A stretch of 64,000 bases of DNA from Candidatus Thiodiazotropha endoloripes (GTDB lineage: Bacteria; Pseudomonadota; Gammaproteobacteria; Chromatiales; Chromatiaceae): NCBI GenBank assembly GCA_001709035.1, contig LVKA01000011.1:248001-312000 (forward strand), given 5' to 3'. Of this stretch, positions 50,335 to 60,700 are shown in pieces. How positions within the stretch are numbered: the stretch's first letter is position 1; each line of letters begins with the position of its first letter. The notes under the pieces are model-generated. The model had not been told where the DNA came from and did not search any database. It saw only the letters and a program-made list of their open reading frames with translations. Made by a program: the position numbers and the translations under genes.

Positions 50335-51336
50335 ATGAAGAAATTCATACTTGCAACAGCAGTTGCAGCTGTCTGTGCTTCACCGATGGCGGCAACAGCA
50401 GGAAACACCGTATATGGAACGTTGAGTTACTCGGTTAACAGCGTCGATCAAGATACGGCTGGTGGGCAGGATGGCCTGAGTGGAGAAGACAACGTCTCAT
50501 TGCTTGGTGTCAAAGGTTCGTTCGGCGATACAATCAAGGCCTTCTATCACTTGCAGACCGGTGCGCCATCTGATGCCGACGGGTCCGGGCGTGCATTCAG
50601 GCAGCGTTTCTATTTCGGCGGACTGAGCGGTAGCTTCGGTAAGGTCGCCTATGGGCGAATGACTAATGCCTACAAATTCCCCGGCTTTGCCATGGATCCT
50701 TTTTATAATCTCTCACATGTCAACGCTGGCGGTAGTGTGGCATTTGGTGGTGCTACCTACGGTCTGTCACCCGCGACTAACGGTTTTACCGATAATGCCC
50801 TGCAGTACACTAGCCCGGCATTGGGTGGTAGTTTCACTGTGAATGCAGGCGTCTATATCGACGATAGCAACGAAGATGAACATGGATACAATTTTGGCGG
50901 TCAATGGAAGGCGGACAACTTCAACGTTGGTGTGCAGTTCGCATCTAACGGCGATGTCGGCACCGTTCCCAATGTGGTTGCTGATGGAGATGCCGTACGC
51001 GTGTATGGTGGATACAAGGGCGACAGCTGGAGCGTCGGTCTCTCCTATGAATCGGTCGACCTCAGTACATCAGTTGAGGATGTTGGTTATCTCTACCTCG
51101 TTGGCCGATACAAGGTAACCACCACAACTGAGGTTATTGGCTCCATCGGCTCAGTGGATGATGGTCCTGCGGAAGGTACAGGCTTTATGGGCGGTGTATT
51201 CCATACCATCACAGACAATACTCAGATCTATGTAACTTATAGTGCTGCAAGCATTGAGCCTTCCGGCGGAGCGGACAAAGATCCTTCCGTGTTTGCTATC
51301 GGTGCGAAGCATAAGTTTAAGTTTGGTGGTAGTTAA
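50335..51336 (+). CDS. Gram-negative trimeric-type porin
   Basis: 333 residues from ATG 50335, 10 bases after GGAGG. Signal peptide (FILATAVAAVCASPMAATA), then alternating beta strands typical of general porins: VYGTLSYSVNSV, RFYFGGLSGSFGKVAYGRM and ALQYTSPALGGSFTVNAG, ending in a strand with IGAKHKFKFGGS. The last residue is not Phe, which is slightly unusual. Diffusion of small solutes across the outer membrane is expected. It lies in an insertion between two duplicated segments and has its own strong terminator, so it is a self-contained transcription unit. Confidence 0.9.
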   Translation: MKKFILATAVAAVCASPMAATAGNTVYGTLSYSVNSVDQDTAGGQDGLSGEDNVSLLGVKGSFGDTIKAFYHLQTGAPSDADGSGRAFRQRFYFGGLSGSFGKVAYGRMTNAYKFPGFAMDPFYNLSHVNAGGSVAFGGATYGLSPATNGFTDNALQYTSPALGGSFTVNAGVYIDDSNEDEHGYNFGGQWKADNFNVGVQFASNGDVGTVPNVVADGDAVRVYGGYKGDSWSVGLSYESVDLSTSVEDVGYLYLVGRYKVTTTTEVIGSIGSVDDGPAEGTGFMGGVFHTITDNTQIYVTYSAASIEPSGGADKDPSVFAIGAKHKFKFGGS

Positions 51337-51368
51337 ATCTGAAATAGTTTAATCTCCGGGGTAGATCA

Positions 51369-51402
51369 AGGCTGTCGGGTTCGTCCCGTCAGCCTTTTTT
51401 TT
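51369..51402 (+). terminator. Rho-independent terminator of the porin gene
   Basis: AGGCTGTCGGG (51369-51379) pairs with CCCGTCAGCCT (51385-51395) with one mismatch around the loop TTCGT, followed by a run of eight T. It lies 32 bases after the porin stop. Confidence 0.93.
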
Positions 51403-51408
51403 CTGTAC

Positions 51409-52092
51409 TCAGTTCGAAAGCTCCCTTAACACTTTCTCGACACGCTCAAGTGAGATGTCATCTCTTATTGGAATGGCAGTCTGATCGCCCTTTTCCATTT
51501 TTGCGAGTATCAATTTGCGGTCACCTGGCTTTCTGTCTTTAAGCTGACCGATAATCTCCCGTTGGATCGAGCCTTTTACGATTGCTACGCCATCTCCGTA
51601 CAGGATATATTTCTTGCCCGTTTTCAATACTTCAAGGCCTTTTCGCCCGATTGCAAACTTAACATCCTGGCATGCTATTGGTGCGAAACCGTATAGATCC
51701 TCTTCACCAATCTGAACGCACTCTTCTCTCGTGTAGTTCAGTGAATCCTGGGTCAGCTGGATATCGTGTCCTTTAATCGCGATTTTAAGGAACTGTTCGA
51801 TATCTTGAGCGCTACTACTTTCCATAGATCGGATTTGCCTTGGTTGCTGTGCATCTTCGTCAGCTTTTTTCTCTGCAGGTGTTGCCATTTCGGTCTTGTC
51901 GCCTGGTGTCTCGTTGCTGCCAGGAGGCGCTATTGAAGTACAGATTTTCGTAATCTGATCAGTTGAGAAACCTTTACCCAAATAGTATTCCACATCACTG
52001 CGAGTGCAGGCTGCATAGGATTGATTAATACTGACGATCAAGGCCAGAATGAAAAAAAAGAATTTTGTAACAACCCAGAACTGTGTATTCAT
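51409..52092 (-). CDS. secreted protein of unknown function
   Basis: 227 residues: signal peptide (FFFFILALIVSINQSYAA), then a Cys-bounded motif CTRSDVEYYLGKGFSTDQ reaching ITKIC, a low-complexity Pro/Glu/Lys linker (about 52-88), and a folded C-terminal domain (about 95-227) with two Cys in REECVQIG and PIACQDVKF. The YYLGKGFSTDQI segment resembles SHOCT-like short helices in secreted proteins, but I do not recognise the family. It converges on the porin terminator. Confidence 0.75.
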   Translation of the reverse strand: MNTQFWVVTKFFFFILALIVSINQSYAACTRSDVEYYLGKGFSTDQITKICTSIAPPGSNETPGDKTEMATPAEKKADEDAQQPRQIRSMESSSAQDIEQFLKIAIKGHDIQLTQDSLNYTREECVQIGEEDLYGFAPIACQDVKFAIGRKGLEVLKTGKKYILYGDGVAIVKGSIQREIIGQLKDRKPGDRKLILAKMEKGDQTAIPIRDDISLERVEKVLRELSN

Positions 52093-52589
52093 CTCAACCT
52101 CTTGGCACCCTGTTTATTGTTAGCATCTTCGAAGTTTACACAAACCGTGTAAATGTGCCCACTTCATGCGCGTGATGTGACAATTTCTGTCTTATTGAAA
52201 ATTATGATGGCATTGCACAAGGCTTTATTCACTGGTGTATGTATTTTCCGTGCAATGATTTGAGCCAAGGCGATGAAGAGTTTCAGTATCAAAAGTCTGT
52301 TAAAATCGTGTCGCTTCAGGCTACCTATCTTTGCAATGTATAACTTCCCTGCATGACATCAAAGGGGGACTTGTCGTGCCGTTTGTCCAGGTGAAAAGGA
52401 AGGCCAAAGCCAAGGCCAGTAATGAACCATTCGGATTCAAAGGGGCCTGTTAGCTGTAAAAATAGCGGCCGAACCTGAGGGGGGAAGAAGGTCTACTGCA
52501 ACATATAGTGGGCTACTCGGTCAGCTGCCGCATTGCCATCGGGCCATCGCAAGGGTGTAAGGTGTTTATACTGCTGACATTTCCGAATT
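52093..52589. other. intergenic region without a supported gene
   Basis: 497 bases. A short open stretch near 52378-52453 (basic, Lys/Ala-rich) ends quickly and looks like a remnant. GGGCCTGTTAGC at 52441 resembles the arm of the repeat at 19723. No promoter or RNA gene recognised. Confidence 0.5.
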
Positions 52590-52915
52590 GGTGAAGGTGC
52601 CACGGAAGATGAAGCCGGGCAGGATCAGCAGAAACGTGAGTAGTGCGGGAAATGCTACGTTCACAGCATCAAACTGCGAATCAGCGTATCGGATTTACCT
52701 GCAATCCACTCCTGAAAGGCATCCGGGTTGGTTTTTTTTCAGCTTACGGTAGTTGTCTGATTGCAATGCTTTCATAAAACGGCTTTCCTGATTTCAGCCA
52801 GAGGTCGTCCTGTGGCTAGTATAGCGTTTAATCCTGGTGAACAGTAACTCGGGCTCAGGCAGCTCCATCATAAATGGTGACGGATTCAGCATATTCAACC
52901 ATTGCTTGCTAATGG
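52590..52915 (-). pseudogene. segmental duplication, right copy (decayed DUF6338 5' end and small gene)
   Basis: Copy of 49463-49850. It holds only the first ~75 bases of the DUF6338 gene and a broken copy of the 50-residue gene: the poly-T run has eight T instead of seven, shifting the frame, and about 65 bases are deleted after GAATCAGC. In contrast to the left copy it adjoins the intact kinase gene, so it marks the original junction between kinase and small gene. Confidence 0.85.
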
Positions 52916-52967
52916 GTGATCTTTCTCGATTGAGTTGTTGGTATGTAACCGGCTGAAAAACAGAATT

Positions 52968-54347
52968 TTATTTGTTATGTTGTTTTTCTGACAGATTGAG
53001 CGCCAGGGTTACCCGCAATCCGCCTTCCGGGCGGTTTGCCAGTGTCAGTTCGCCCCCATGAGCGAGTATGATGCTGTTGGCTACGGCCAGCCCCAGTCCG
53101 GTTCCACCGGTTTCCCGGCTGCGTGAAGCTTCTAGGCGGAAAAAGGGTGTCAATACCGCTTCCAGCTGATCGTCCGGAATGCCTGGACCGTTGTCGTCAA
53201 TATGGATGGTGACCCGGTCCGGCCTGGTGGTGAGACTGGCGACCACGGTCTCGCCATATTTCAAAGCGTTATCAATCAGATTATTGAGTGCCCTTCGCAA
53301 TGAAACCGGTCGGCAGATGAAGTTAAACCGTTCCGGTCCCTGATAGTTGGCATCACCGCCCAGGTCGGCATGGTCATCGATCAGGCTCTGCAGTAGAGCC
53401 GCGAGATCGGTGGTGCGAGCCTGTTCATCTGCGGCTTCGTCGCGGGCGAAGCTTAGGGTGTCGGAGAGGATCGCTTCCATCTCAGTGAGGGTGGCCAGGG
53501 TCTTCTCCCGCATCTCCTGGTCATCGATATACTCAGCCCTGAGTCGCAGGGTGGTGATCGGGGTTCTCAAGTCATGGGATACCGCGGCAAGCATTCGTGA
53601 GCGATCACTGATCTGTTTCTGTAAACGCTGCTGCATCAGGTTGAAGGCGTGGATGGTTTGGCGTACCTCCCGCGGACCCTCTTCTGGAATGGGGGATTGT
53701 GGTTGACCGAGGCCGAAGCGCTCGGCGGCATCGGCCAGCTGAGCCATGGGGCGAGCCATGCGTCGGGCAATCAACAGGCCGATGACAACAAGCAGGGCTA
53801 GCAGTATTAATAAACCCTGAAGGGTAGCGTTGGCCCAGGGCGGAGCATCCTTGAAATCGATGGTGCGAAAGTTTATCCATAGATCATCCCAAAGGAGGAT
53901 GGAGATATTGATCGTTTTTAGCCCCTTGCCCGCCCGGAATCTGAGTTGATCCTCTCCTCGGTGGTGTTTGTCGCGCCCATCGAAGTCGACCCTGACCCGG
54001 ATTGCCGAGTGGTCGCGTATGCCGGTTGTACGGCCTATATGGCGGGCAATCTTTTTTTCCATGGGGTGTCTTGGGGGGTGGCTTACCCAGGGTGTCTCCT
54101 CAAGGCTGATCTGCTCACCCTCTTCGGTGACCCGTTGAATGATACGGCTGCGCTCCTGATCATCCGCGTCGCTGAGTAGACGGGTCAGGGTGGCCACCCG
54201 TTGCAGAGTGCGGAACAGATTGTGCTCATCGAAGCGTGCTTTACGTTCATCCTGCACCAGGATCGCGCTGCTGATCATCATCAGCAGTGTTGCACCGACT
54301 AGCAGCGCCAGGGTTCGCCCCGCCAGGGTGTCAGGCCAGAGACGCAT
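52968..54347 (-). CDS. EnvZ-like sensor histidine kinase
   Basis: 459 residues. Membrane helices about 10-28 and 173-193 bracket a periplasmic domain of about 140 residues. HAMP, HisKA (AAVSHDLRTPITTLRLRAEY, phospho-His in SHDLRTP) and HATPase (NLIDNALKYG, DDNGPGIPD, GTGLGLAVANS) follow. It is the EnvZ type, and its start overlaps the OmpR-like regulator gene by 17 bases. A decayed fragment of a sister gene lies at 49866-50012. Confidence 0.93.
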   Translation of the reverse strand: MRLWPDTLAGRTLALLVGATLLMMISSAILVQDERKARFDEHNLFRTLQRVATLTRLLSDADDQERSRIIQRVTEEGEQISLEETPWVSHPPRHPMEKKIARHIGRTTGIRDHSAIRVRVDFDGRDKHHRGEDQLRFRAGKGLKTINISILLWDDLWINFRTIDFKDAPPWANATLQGLLILLALLVVIGLLIARRMARPMAQLADAAERFGLGQPQSPIPEEGPREVRQTIHAFNLMQQRLQKQISDRSRMLAAVSHDLRTPITTLRLRAEYIDDQEMREKTLATLTEMEAILSDTLSFARDEAADEQARTTDLAALLQSLIDDHADLGGDANYQGPERFNFICRPVSLRRALNNLIDNALKYGETVVASLTTRPDRVTIHIDDNGPGIPDDQLEAVLTPFFRLEASRSRETGGTGLGLAVANSIILAHGGELTLANRPEGGLRVTLALNLSEKQHNK

Positions 54348-55065
54348 TGTTGTTCTCTACCTTGGCGGCAAAAAGATATCCGCCGCCACGTACGGTCTTA
54401 ATGATCTGCGGATTGCGGGGTTGATCGCGCAGCTTGCGCCGCAGTCGACTGACCAGCGTATCGATCGCCCGGTCAAAAGCACGCGCCTCACGTCCTCGCG
54501 CCAGATCAAGCAACTGGTCCCGTGATAGCACCCGACCAGGGCGGGTGACAAAGGCCATCAGCAGGGTGAACTCGGCGGTGCTCAACGGTACCAGGGTCTG
54601 TTGCGGATCGGTCAATTCACGGGATGCCGGTCGCAGTGTCCAGCCAAGGAAATTCAGTTGTTGCGGCAGCTCCTCCCGGCTGACTTTGGGCATTGTGCCC
54701 ATGCGCCGCATCACAGCTTTGATGCGTGCCAGTAACTCTCTGGGATTGAATGGTTTTGCTAGATAGTCGTCTGCGCCCATCTCCAGGCCGATAATCCGGT
54801 CGGTCTCTTCACCCATGGCGGTCAGCATGATGACAGGGGTATTCGACTCGGCGCGCAGGTTACGGCACAGGGTCAGGCCATCTTCACCGGGCATCATCAG
54901 ATCAAGCACGACCAGATCAATCGCTGCGTCCTGCAGGCGCTTCTTCATCTCGACGCCATTCGATGCGGTGGTGATGCGATATCCATGATCCGTGAGAAAA
55001 CGTTGCAGCAGGGTGCGAATCTCCTGGTGATCATCAACAACGAGAATGTGGGGTTGGCTATCCAT
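54331..55065 (-). CDS. OmpR-family response regulator
   Basis: 244 residues: receiver domain (VVDDHQEI, phosphoacceptor Asp in LVVLDLMMPGEDG, Lys in YLAKPFNPREL) and a C-terminal winged helix (LSTAEFTLLMAFVTRPGRVLS, DTLVSRLRRKL, IKTVRGGGYLFAA). It pairs with the overlapping kinase. Divergent from the small periplasmic protein at 55246, whose upstream region has TGTGACA/TGTCA-type repeats (55108-55140) that could be its binding sites. Confidence 0.94.
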   Translation of the reverse strand: MDSQPHILVVDDHQEIRTLLQRFLTDHGYRITTASNGVEMKKRLQDAAIDLVVLDLMMPGEDGLTLCRNLRAESNTPVIMLTAMGEETDRIIGLEMGADDYLAKPFNPRELLARIKAVMRRMGTMPKVSREELPQQLNFLGWTLRPASRELTDPQQTLVPLSTAEFTLLMAFVTRPGRVLSRDQLLDLARGREARAFDRAIDTLVSRLRRKLRDQPRNPQIIKTVRGGGYLFAAKVENNNASLA

Positions 55066-55245
55066 GTGCTCAGTTTAAGGCAAGCGTTGACAGGCGGAAA
55101 GGAAGTTTGTGACAGATTGTGTCAAATCCAGGGATTGTCATGGGCTGTTACAAATCTATCGTTGGTTGGCACGGGGGCGACACATGCAGGGTCTTAAATA
55201 GTAGTCGTCAGTAAGACAAAGCAACCAATCAATGAGGATAGTGAA

Positions 55246-55635
55246 ATGAATAAAGGTTTAAAGGTTAGTATCGTTTCTGCGGTTATTGCCACATCAGGAC
55301 TGTTTGTTCTTGCTTCCAGTGCCGATGCCGGTTGGGGAGGTAAAAGAGGTCAGTGTGATCGTGGCGATATGATGGGAGCTCCCGGAATGATGCAGGGTAA
55401 GGGCAAATTCGGGCCAGCGATGGAGCGGGAGTTGGATCTGACTGCGGAAGAGGCGAAAACTCTGGTATCCGCGCGCCTGATCATGCGCGGTAATGATCGC
55501 TTGAAGGTGGGGCAGGTGACAGAGAAGGATGGGGATACCTACCTGGTGGATATTGTTACCGTTGATAATTCACTGGTGCGTCAAATTGAAGTTGATCGTG
55601 ACAATGGTCTGCCACGCGGCGGCTTCAAACGTTAA
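55246..55635 (+). CDS. small periplasmic protein of unknown function
   Basis: 129 residues with a signal peptide (VSIVSAVIATSGLFVLASSADA), a Gly/Met-rich stretch (GGKRGQCDRGDMMGAPGMMQGKGKFG) and a folded C-terminal part (ERELDLTAEEAKTLVSARLIM, DGDTYLVDIVTVDNSL). The Met/Gly/Asp-rich segment could bind metal, but this is speculative. Divergent from the OmpR/EnvZ-like genes and likely their target. It is closed by a hairpin at 55653. Confidence 0.75.
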   Translation: MNKGLKVSIVSAVIATSGLFVLASSADAGWGGKRGQCDRGDMMGAPGMMQGKGKFGPAMERELDLTAEEAKTLVSARLIMRGNDRLKVGQVTEKDGDTYLVDIVTVDNSLVRQIEVDRDNGLPRGGFKR

Positions 55636-55652
55636 CCGGTTGTTAAGCGGTA

Positions 55653-55675
55653 CGGGGTGGCATCACGCCACCCCG
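55653..55675 (+). terminator. GC-rich hairpin after the small periplasmic protein gene
   Basis: CGGGGTGGC and GCCACCCCG form a perfect 9-bp stem with loop ATCAC, 18 bases after the stop. No T-run follows, so termination may be weak or Rho-dependent, or the hairpin may stabilise the mRNA end. Confidence 0.55.
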
Positions 55676-55854
55676 ATAACCTTCACCTGGAGTTCAAAGG
55701 GATCTCTGATCAACGCTCTTTCGCCATCCCGGCAAGTACCAAGGTTTGGAAAAACCCTGTGTCTGGATGACGGGTGGGTCAGAGAGTATCTGGAATGAAT
55801 CATGATGTAGTGACCCGCTGTGGCGGGATGCAGGATAGAGAGAGTCTATTGACA

Positions 55855-56355
55855 ATGAAGAATCTGAATACCCGTAAATGGTCAACGCCACTGATCATCG
55901 GAAGCGGCCTGGTGGTGGCGGTTTCCGGTGTGCTGATGTTTTTTGGTCTACATAATCCAATCCAGCTGGCACATGAGTGGGTCGGTATGGTGTTTGCCAT
56001 AGCGATCGGGTTGCATGTGCTTCACCACTGGGGTGGGTTTAAAAAGTACTTTGCTCAACCCATGGCGTTGAGTCTGGTCGGGTCGGTGGCTCTGGTCAGC
56101 AGTGCCTTTATATTTTTATCCTTTACCGATGCCGGTGCCAGTCCAATGATGAACATTGTGATGAGTATTGAGTCTTCGCCGGTTGATGAGGTTGCGCCGT
56201 TGCTCAACGAGACCCCCCGGAGTGTCGTGATCCGTATGGAGGCAGCTGGTTTCAAAGTGGAGGGCAGTGCAGACACGATTCTCGAAATCGCTAACGCAAA
56301 TGATCGTGAGCCCCGTGCGTTAATGGAGTTGTTGTTCAGTCAGAAGAGCTCTTGA
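55855..56355 (+). CDS. DUF4405-like membrane protein
   Basis: 166 residues from ATG 55855; a longer frame from 55774 has no leader logic. Three hydrophobic segments: about 12-31, about 40-58 (HEWVGMVFAIAIGLHVLHHWGGF, with several His that could bind haem as in DUF4405 proteins) and about 72-90. A C-terminal soluble domain (about 100-166: SVVIRMEAAGFKVEGSADTILEIA) follows and resembles the short DUF4405-linked tail. Probably co-regulated with the gene at 55246. Function unknown. Confidence 0.75.
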   Translation: MKNLNTRKWSTPLIIGSGLVVAVSGVLMFFGLHNPIQLAHEWVGMVFAIAIGLHVLHHWGGFKKYFAQPMALSLVGSVALVSSAFIFLSFTDAGASPMMNIVMSIESSPVDEVAPLLNETPRSVVIRMEAAGFKVEGSADTILEIANANDREPRALMELLFSQKSS

Positions 56356-56372
56356 ATCATCAAGCGCCATAT

Positions 56373-56390
56373 GGGGGGGAACACCCCCCC
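56373..56390 (+). terminator. G7/C7 hairpin
   Basis: Seven G, the loop AACA, and seven C, 18 bases after the DUF4405-like stop. No T-run; possible terminator. Confidence 0.5.
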
Positions 56391-56486
56391 CTGGATGCGA
56401 GTTCTTTGAGCTATGGTTCCATCTGGTCACTGAGCAGCTGATGAATGGTCGGGACTGTTTTGTCGCTCTGTTTTGTTGTTCATAAT

Positions 56487-57488
56487 CTATGGCCTATCCG
56501 CCTGTTTCAGTAGTTTTGTATGGTTCCGGTAGATCTGGCTCTGTTCAGGGAAATAGGCCAACATCACTGCGGCGTATCGATCGAAAGGGTTCTCGATGCG
56601 TCTGATTTTTTTGCGCTGGCGGATGTCAAGATCATAACTGTTGTAACGAACCGTGAACGGCACGGGAAAGTCAGTGCCAAACAGGATTTTGTGGTGAACG
56701 GTGGTTTGTTGGGAAAGGTGCCGCAAAGCACGGGCACGCAGTGGCGCCAGTATGGCCGAGATATCCGCGTACAGATTGGGCTGGCTGTCGAGCATCTCCA
56801 GCAGTGTAAAATAGTCGGCGTCGAAGTGGTCCGGGTTTTTTGACAGATTTCTCCAGGGTTGTAATTTGTGGTGGAAGCGACCGAGCCCCATATGGGCGGC
56901 AATTACTGTCACGCCAGTGGCCAATGGCAGATGCAGCATATCGGCCCTTTCAAAGGCAGTGTGAGAGCTGATGCTGTATTCGCTGCCAATGTGGATGATC
57001 AGTGGCAGCCGGTGCTGCTTCAGCTTTTCGTAATAGGGGATCCAGCGCTCCTCATTCAAGTCGACACCCCAGTAATTTTGCAGAAACTTGGCGCCCTGAA
57101 AGCCCAGTTCCACTTGCTCGTCAATCAACTCAAGAGCGTTGGGTCGTTTCGGGTTTATTGAAAAGAAGGGAATAAACTGATCCGGATATTGGGTAGCGAC
57201 CTGGAGAACATCCTGGTTCATGGCGCAGACGGTTTTATCCCGCGCCGTCTCCCGGCCATGATCATCAAAACAGGCATCGACACCGAACAGGCAGGTTTTG
57301 TCCACTGTTTGTGATTGGCTGATCGAGTTTGCCATCGCTGCGATATAGGTCTGATAGGGGTTGTCTCTCAATCGAGTCGGATCGACACCGAGGCTCCTGG
57401 CAAAAAAGCGCACGGCTATTTTGTCGTAAGCTCTCTGGAAGCTGACTGCGGGATTTAGGAGATGAGTGTGGATGTCTATAGTTTTCAT
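56487..57488 (-). CDS. amidohydrolase-2 family metal-dependent hydrolase
   Basis: 333 residues, TIM-barrel hydrolase/decarboxylase family. Metal ligands visible: HTH in IDIHTHLLNP (residues 6-8), His in LIIHIGSEYS, His in VIAAHMGLGR and Asp in ILFGTDFPVP. This set is that of ACMSD/gamma-resorcylate decarboxylase relatives. The substrate cannot be predicted and no pathway genes adjoin it. Confidence 0.88.
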   Translation of the reverse strand: MKTIDIHTHLLNPAVSFQRAYDKIAVRFFARSLGVDPTRLRDNPYQTYIAAMANSISQSQTVDKTCLFGVDACFDDHGRETARDKTVCAMNQDVLQVATQYPDQFIPFFSINPKRPNALELIDEQVELGFQGAKFLQNYWGVDLNEERWIPYYEKLKQHRLPLIIHIGSEYSISSHTAFERADMLHLPLATGVTVIAAHMGLGRFHHKLQPWRNLSKNPDHFDADYFTLLEMLDSQPNLYADISAILAPLRARALRHLSQQTTVHHKILFGTDFPVPFTVRYNSYDLDIRQRKKIRRIENPFDRYAAVMLAYFPEQSQIYRNHTKLLKQADRP

Positions 57489-57753
57489 TGGGTTAGGGTC
57501 TGCTTGGTCTGATTTTCCTTATCATTGAAAGCATATTTACCGGCTCTCAATCAAAGCGTCAACCAGCTCACCGGTGCAGCACAATCCATTCTCTTAGGAT
57601 CCGGAGCTGTTGTTTGCTAAGCCCTTGTCGTTAAAGGGTGAACAACCAGCGCCGATAACTTCATTTATAGGCTTTTTTATTGATGCTGGCCCTGGCCGGC
57701 CTGATTTTTTCAGAATGTTTAAATCTATGCTTAATCATCCAGGCTGTAAGCGG

Positions 57754-60700
57754 ATGTGGTTTTCCAGACGGATCACTCTGCTGTTTCTGTTAATACTTGC
57801 CTGGAGCGGCCCACTCTTGTCGGCCAATAATCTGCAACAGACTGACAGTGATTACCAATCCGTTGTTCTGCAGCTGAAGTGGAAGCATCAGTTTCAATTT
57901 GCCGGATACTATGCAGCCAAGGCAAAGGGGTATTACAGAGAGTTGGGTCTGGAGGTGGAAATCAGAGAGCATCAGGGACGCGCCCCGGTTGAAGTGATGC
58001 TAGACGGTGAGGCGGATTATGCCGTCAGTGGGGCGGATGCATTGATTAAACGGGCCAATGGTTATCCGGTGGTGGCCCTGGCGGCAATCTATCAGCACAG
58101 CCCCTACGCCTTATTGGTGAGAGGCGATTCAGGTATTCACCAGGTTTCCGATCTGGCCGGGCGACGGGTGATGATCGGCAGTGGCAGGCAGGATGCTGCA
58201 CTCCATGCGATGCTGAAAAGGGGCGGGCTTACCAGCGATGACTATGTACGTCTGCCCAGCAGTTTTGATGCGAATTCATTGGTGGCCGGTGAAACTGATG
58301 CGTTCAATGCTTATATGACTGATCAGGGGTTTCTGCTGGGTGAGGCGGGTGTGGCACCCCGATACATCATACCGAAGGATTATGGTATCGACTTCTATGG
58401 CGATGTGCTGATTACGACCGAGCAGCAGATCAGTGAAAACCCAGAGCAAGTAGAAAACTTCCGCAACGCCACGCTCAAGGGTTGGGCCTATGCGCTGGCT
58501 AATCGGGATGAGATCGTTGATCTGATACTACAGAAGTACAATACCCAGGGTATGTCCCGTGCCCATCTTGTCTATGAAGCTAATCTCTCCAAAGAGTTGA
58601 TTCAGCCGTTGTTGGTAGAGGTCGGCTACATGCACCCTGAGCGTTGGAGGCAGATCCATGAAATATTCATTGAATTGAATTTTCTCGGTGAGAACAGCCG
58701 TATCGAAGGGTTGTTATATCAGGCAAGATCCCCCATACCAGACTGGTTGAGCTGGAGCTATGAAAATTATATTTTTGTCTTAATTGGCGTGCTTACAACT
58801 GTCGGTTTGCTGTTATCGATGGCCATCGTCAGACTCAAGCTGCTGGTCAGGAAACATACCGCTGAACTGATCGAAAAAGAGCGTGGATACAGAACAATAT
58901 TTGATGCCGCACCGGAAGGGATGTGGGTCATTGATCCTGAACGTAAGACGCTCGATGTCAATGAGCGATTACGAGAGCTGCTGGGTTATAGCAAAGAAGA
59001 GATGCAGGGAAAAACCCCAATGGAGTTTGTCGACGAGGCAAACAAACTGATTTTTATTGAACAAACAAACAAGATCAGCAAAACCGATAGGCGCAGTTAC
59101 GATGTTGAGCTTCAGCATAAGGATGGCTACAACATACCAACCCACTTCAGTGCAGTTACCTTGAGGCAGCAGGATGGGAGTGTGTTCTCCTCGATCGCCT
59201 TTGTTGAGGATATTACGGAGCGTAAAAGACTGGAGGCGGAGTTACGAGCCGGTGAGCAGAATCTGCGGCGTCTGATCAATTCACAGCCGGCTTGTGTCAG
59301 TACCATTGGAAAAGATGGTGAGTTGCTCAGTATTAATCCCAAAGGGCTTGAGATCATTCAAGCGGAATCATTGGATCAGCTCCCAAAGACTATACTTTTT
59401 GATTTGATTGATGAGCCTTATAAGGAGGCGTTTGAACAGATCAATCAATTGGTATTTGATGGTCAGAGCACATCTTTGACGTTCAGTATTACCGGTTTGA
59501 AAGGCAGGCATATCTGGCTGGAAACCCATGCGGTACCGATCATGGATTCTGAAGGTGCGGTTATCGAGCACCTTGGGTTGACCCATGATGTGACCGATCG
59601 TCTTAATATGGAGATGCAGGTTTACCAAGAGCGTGAGTTTTTGCAGACAGTGATCGATAACATCACAGACGCGGTGATGGTGATCGATACCGATCTGCAG
59701 ATTCAATTGTTGAACAAGAGTGTCAAGCGGGTGCTGAAGGGATTTGGTTTTGAGCGTGAACAACCAAAGTACTACTTTGATCTGCCATTTGTTTCATACC
59801 CAGCAGATGGATCTGATGCTCAGAATTGTCCTGTTCACCGGGTACTTGAAAACGGGCGTCAGGCCAGTGCAATCTTGTCCCGGCCCTTTTCATCAAACAG
59901 TAGTAGTTTGAAGCGGGTGGAGGTGATCGCCTCTCCTTTGCTGAACAGTGATGGCACTCTACGTGGCGTTATCGAAGTGGCCAGGGATATCACTGAGCAT
60001 CTTGAGCTCTTGGATGAGGTTAAACAGCAAAAGGACAACCTGCAACATCTCGCCCACCATGATTCACTGACCAATCTGCCCAACAGAGCACTGTTTCTGA
60101 TGCGCTTACAACAGGCGATCAGTAAAGCAAAACGTAGCAACACTCAGCTGGCGGTGCTGTTTGTCGATCTGGATCGATTCAAAGAGATCAACGACAGTCT
60201 TGGCCATGCAGTTGGCGATATGGTCTTGAAAGAGGTTGCCAAGCGTTTTTCAGACAGTGTGCGGGAAGAGGATCTGTTGGCTCGGTTGGGAGGCGATGAA
60301 TTCACTTTCATATCCGAGGGCCTGAACAAACCACAGCACGCGGCAATTGTGGCACAGCAGATTATCCACTCTCTGGAGCTGCCGTTTGAAATGGATAATC
60401 ATCAGTTCTTTCTTACCGCGAGTATCGGCATCAGCGTCTATCCTCAGGATGGCCGAACCGCAGACACCCTGCTGCGCAATGCGGATGCGGCGATGTATAA
60501 GGCCAAGGACGAGGGTAAGAATACATTCCAGTACTATACCGCTGACATGACCGAGCAGGCCTTTGAGAGAATATTTCTCGAATCAAGTTTGCGACGGGCA
60601 TTGGTCGAGGATCAATTGGTCGTCTACTACCAACCTCAATATGCTACAGCCGGTGGTGACCTGATCGGTGTGGAAGCCTTGGTACGTTGGATGCATCCCG

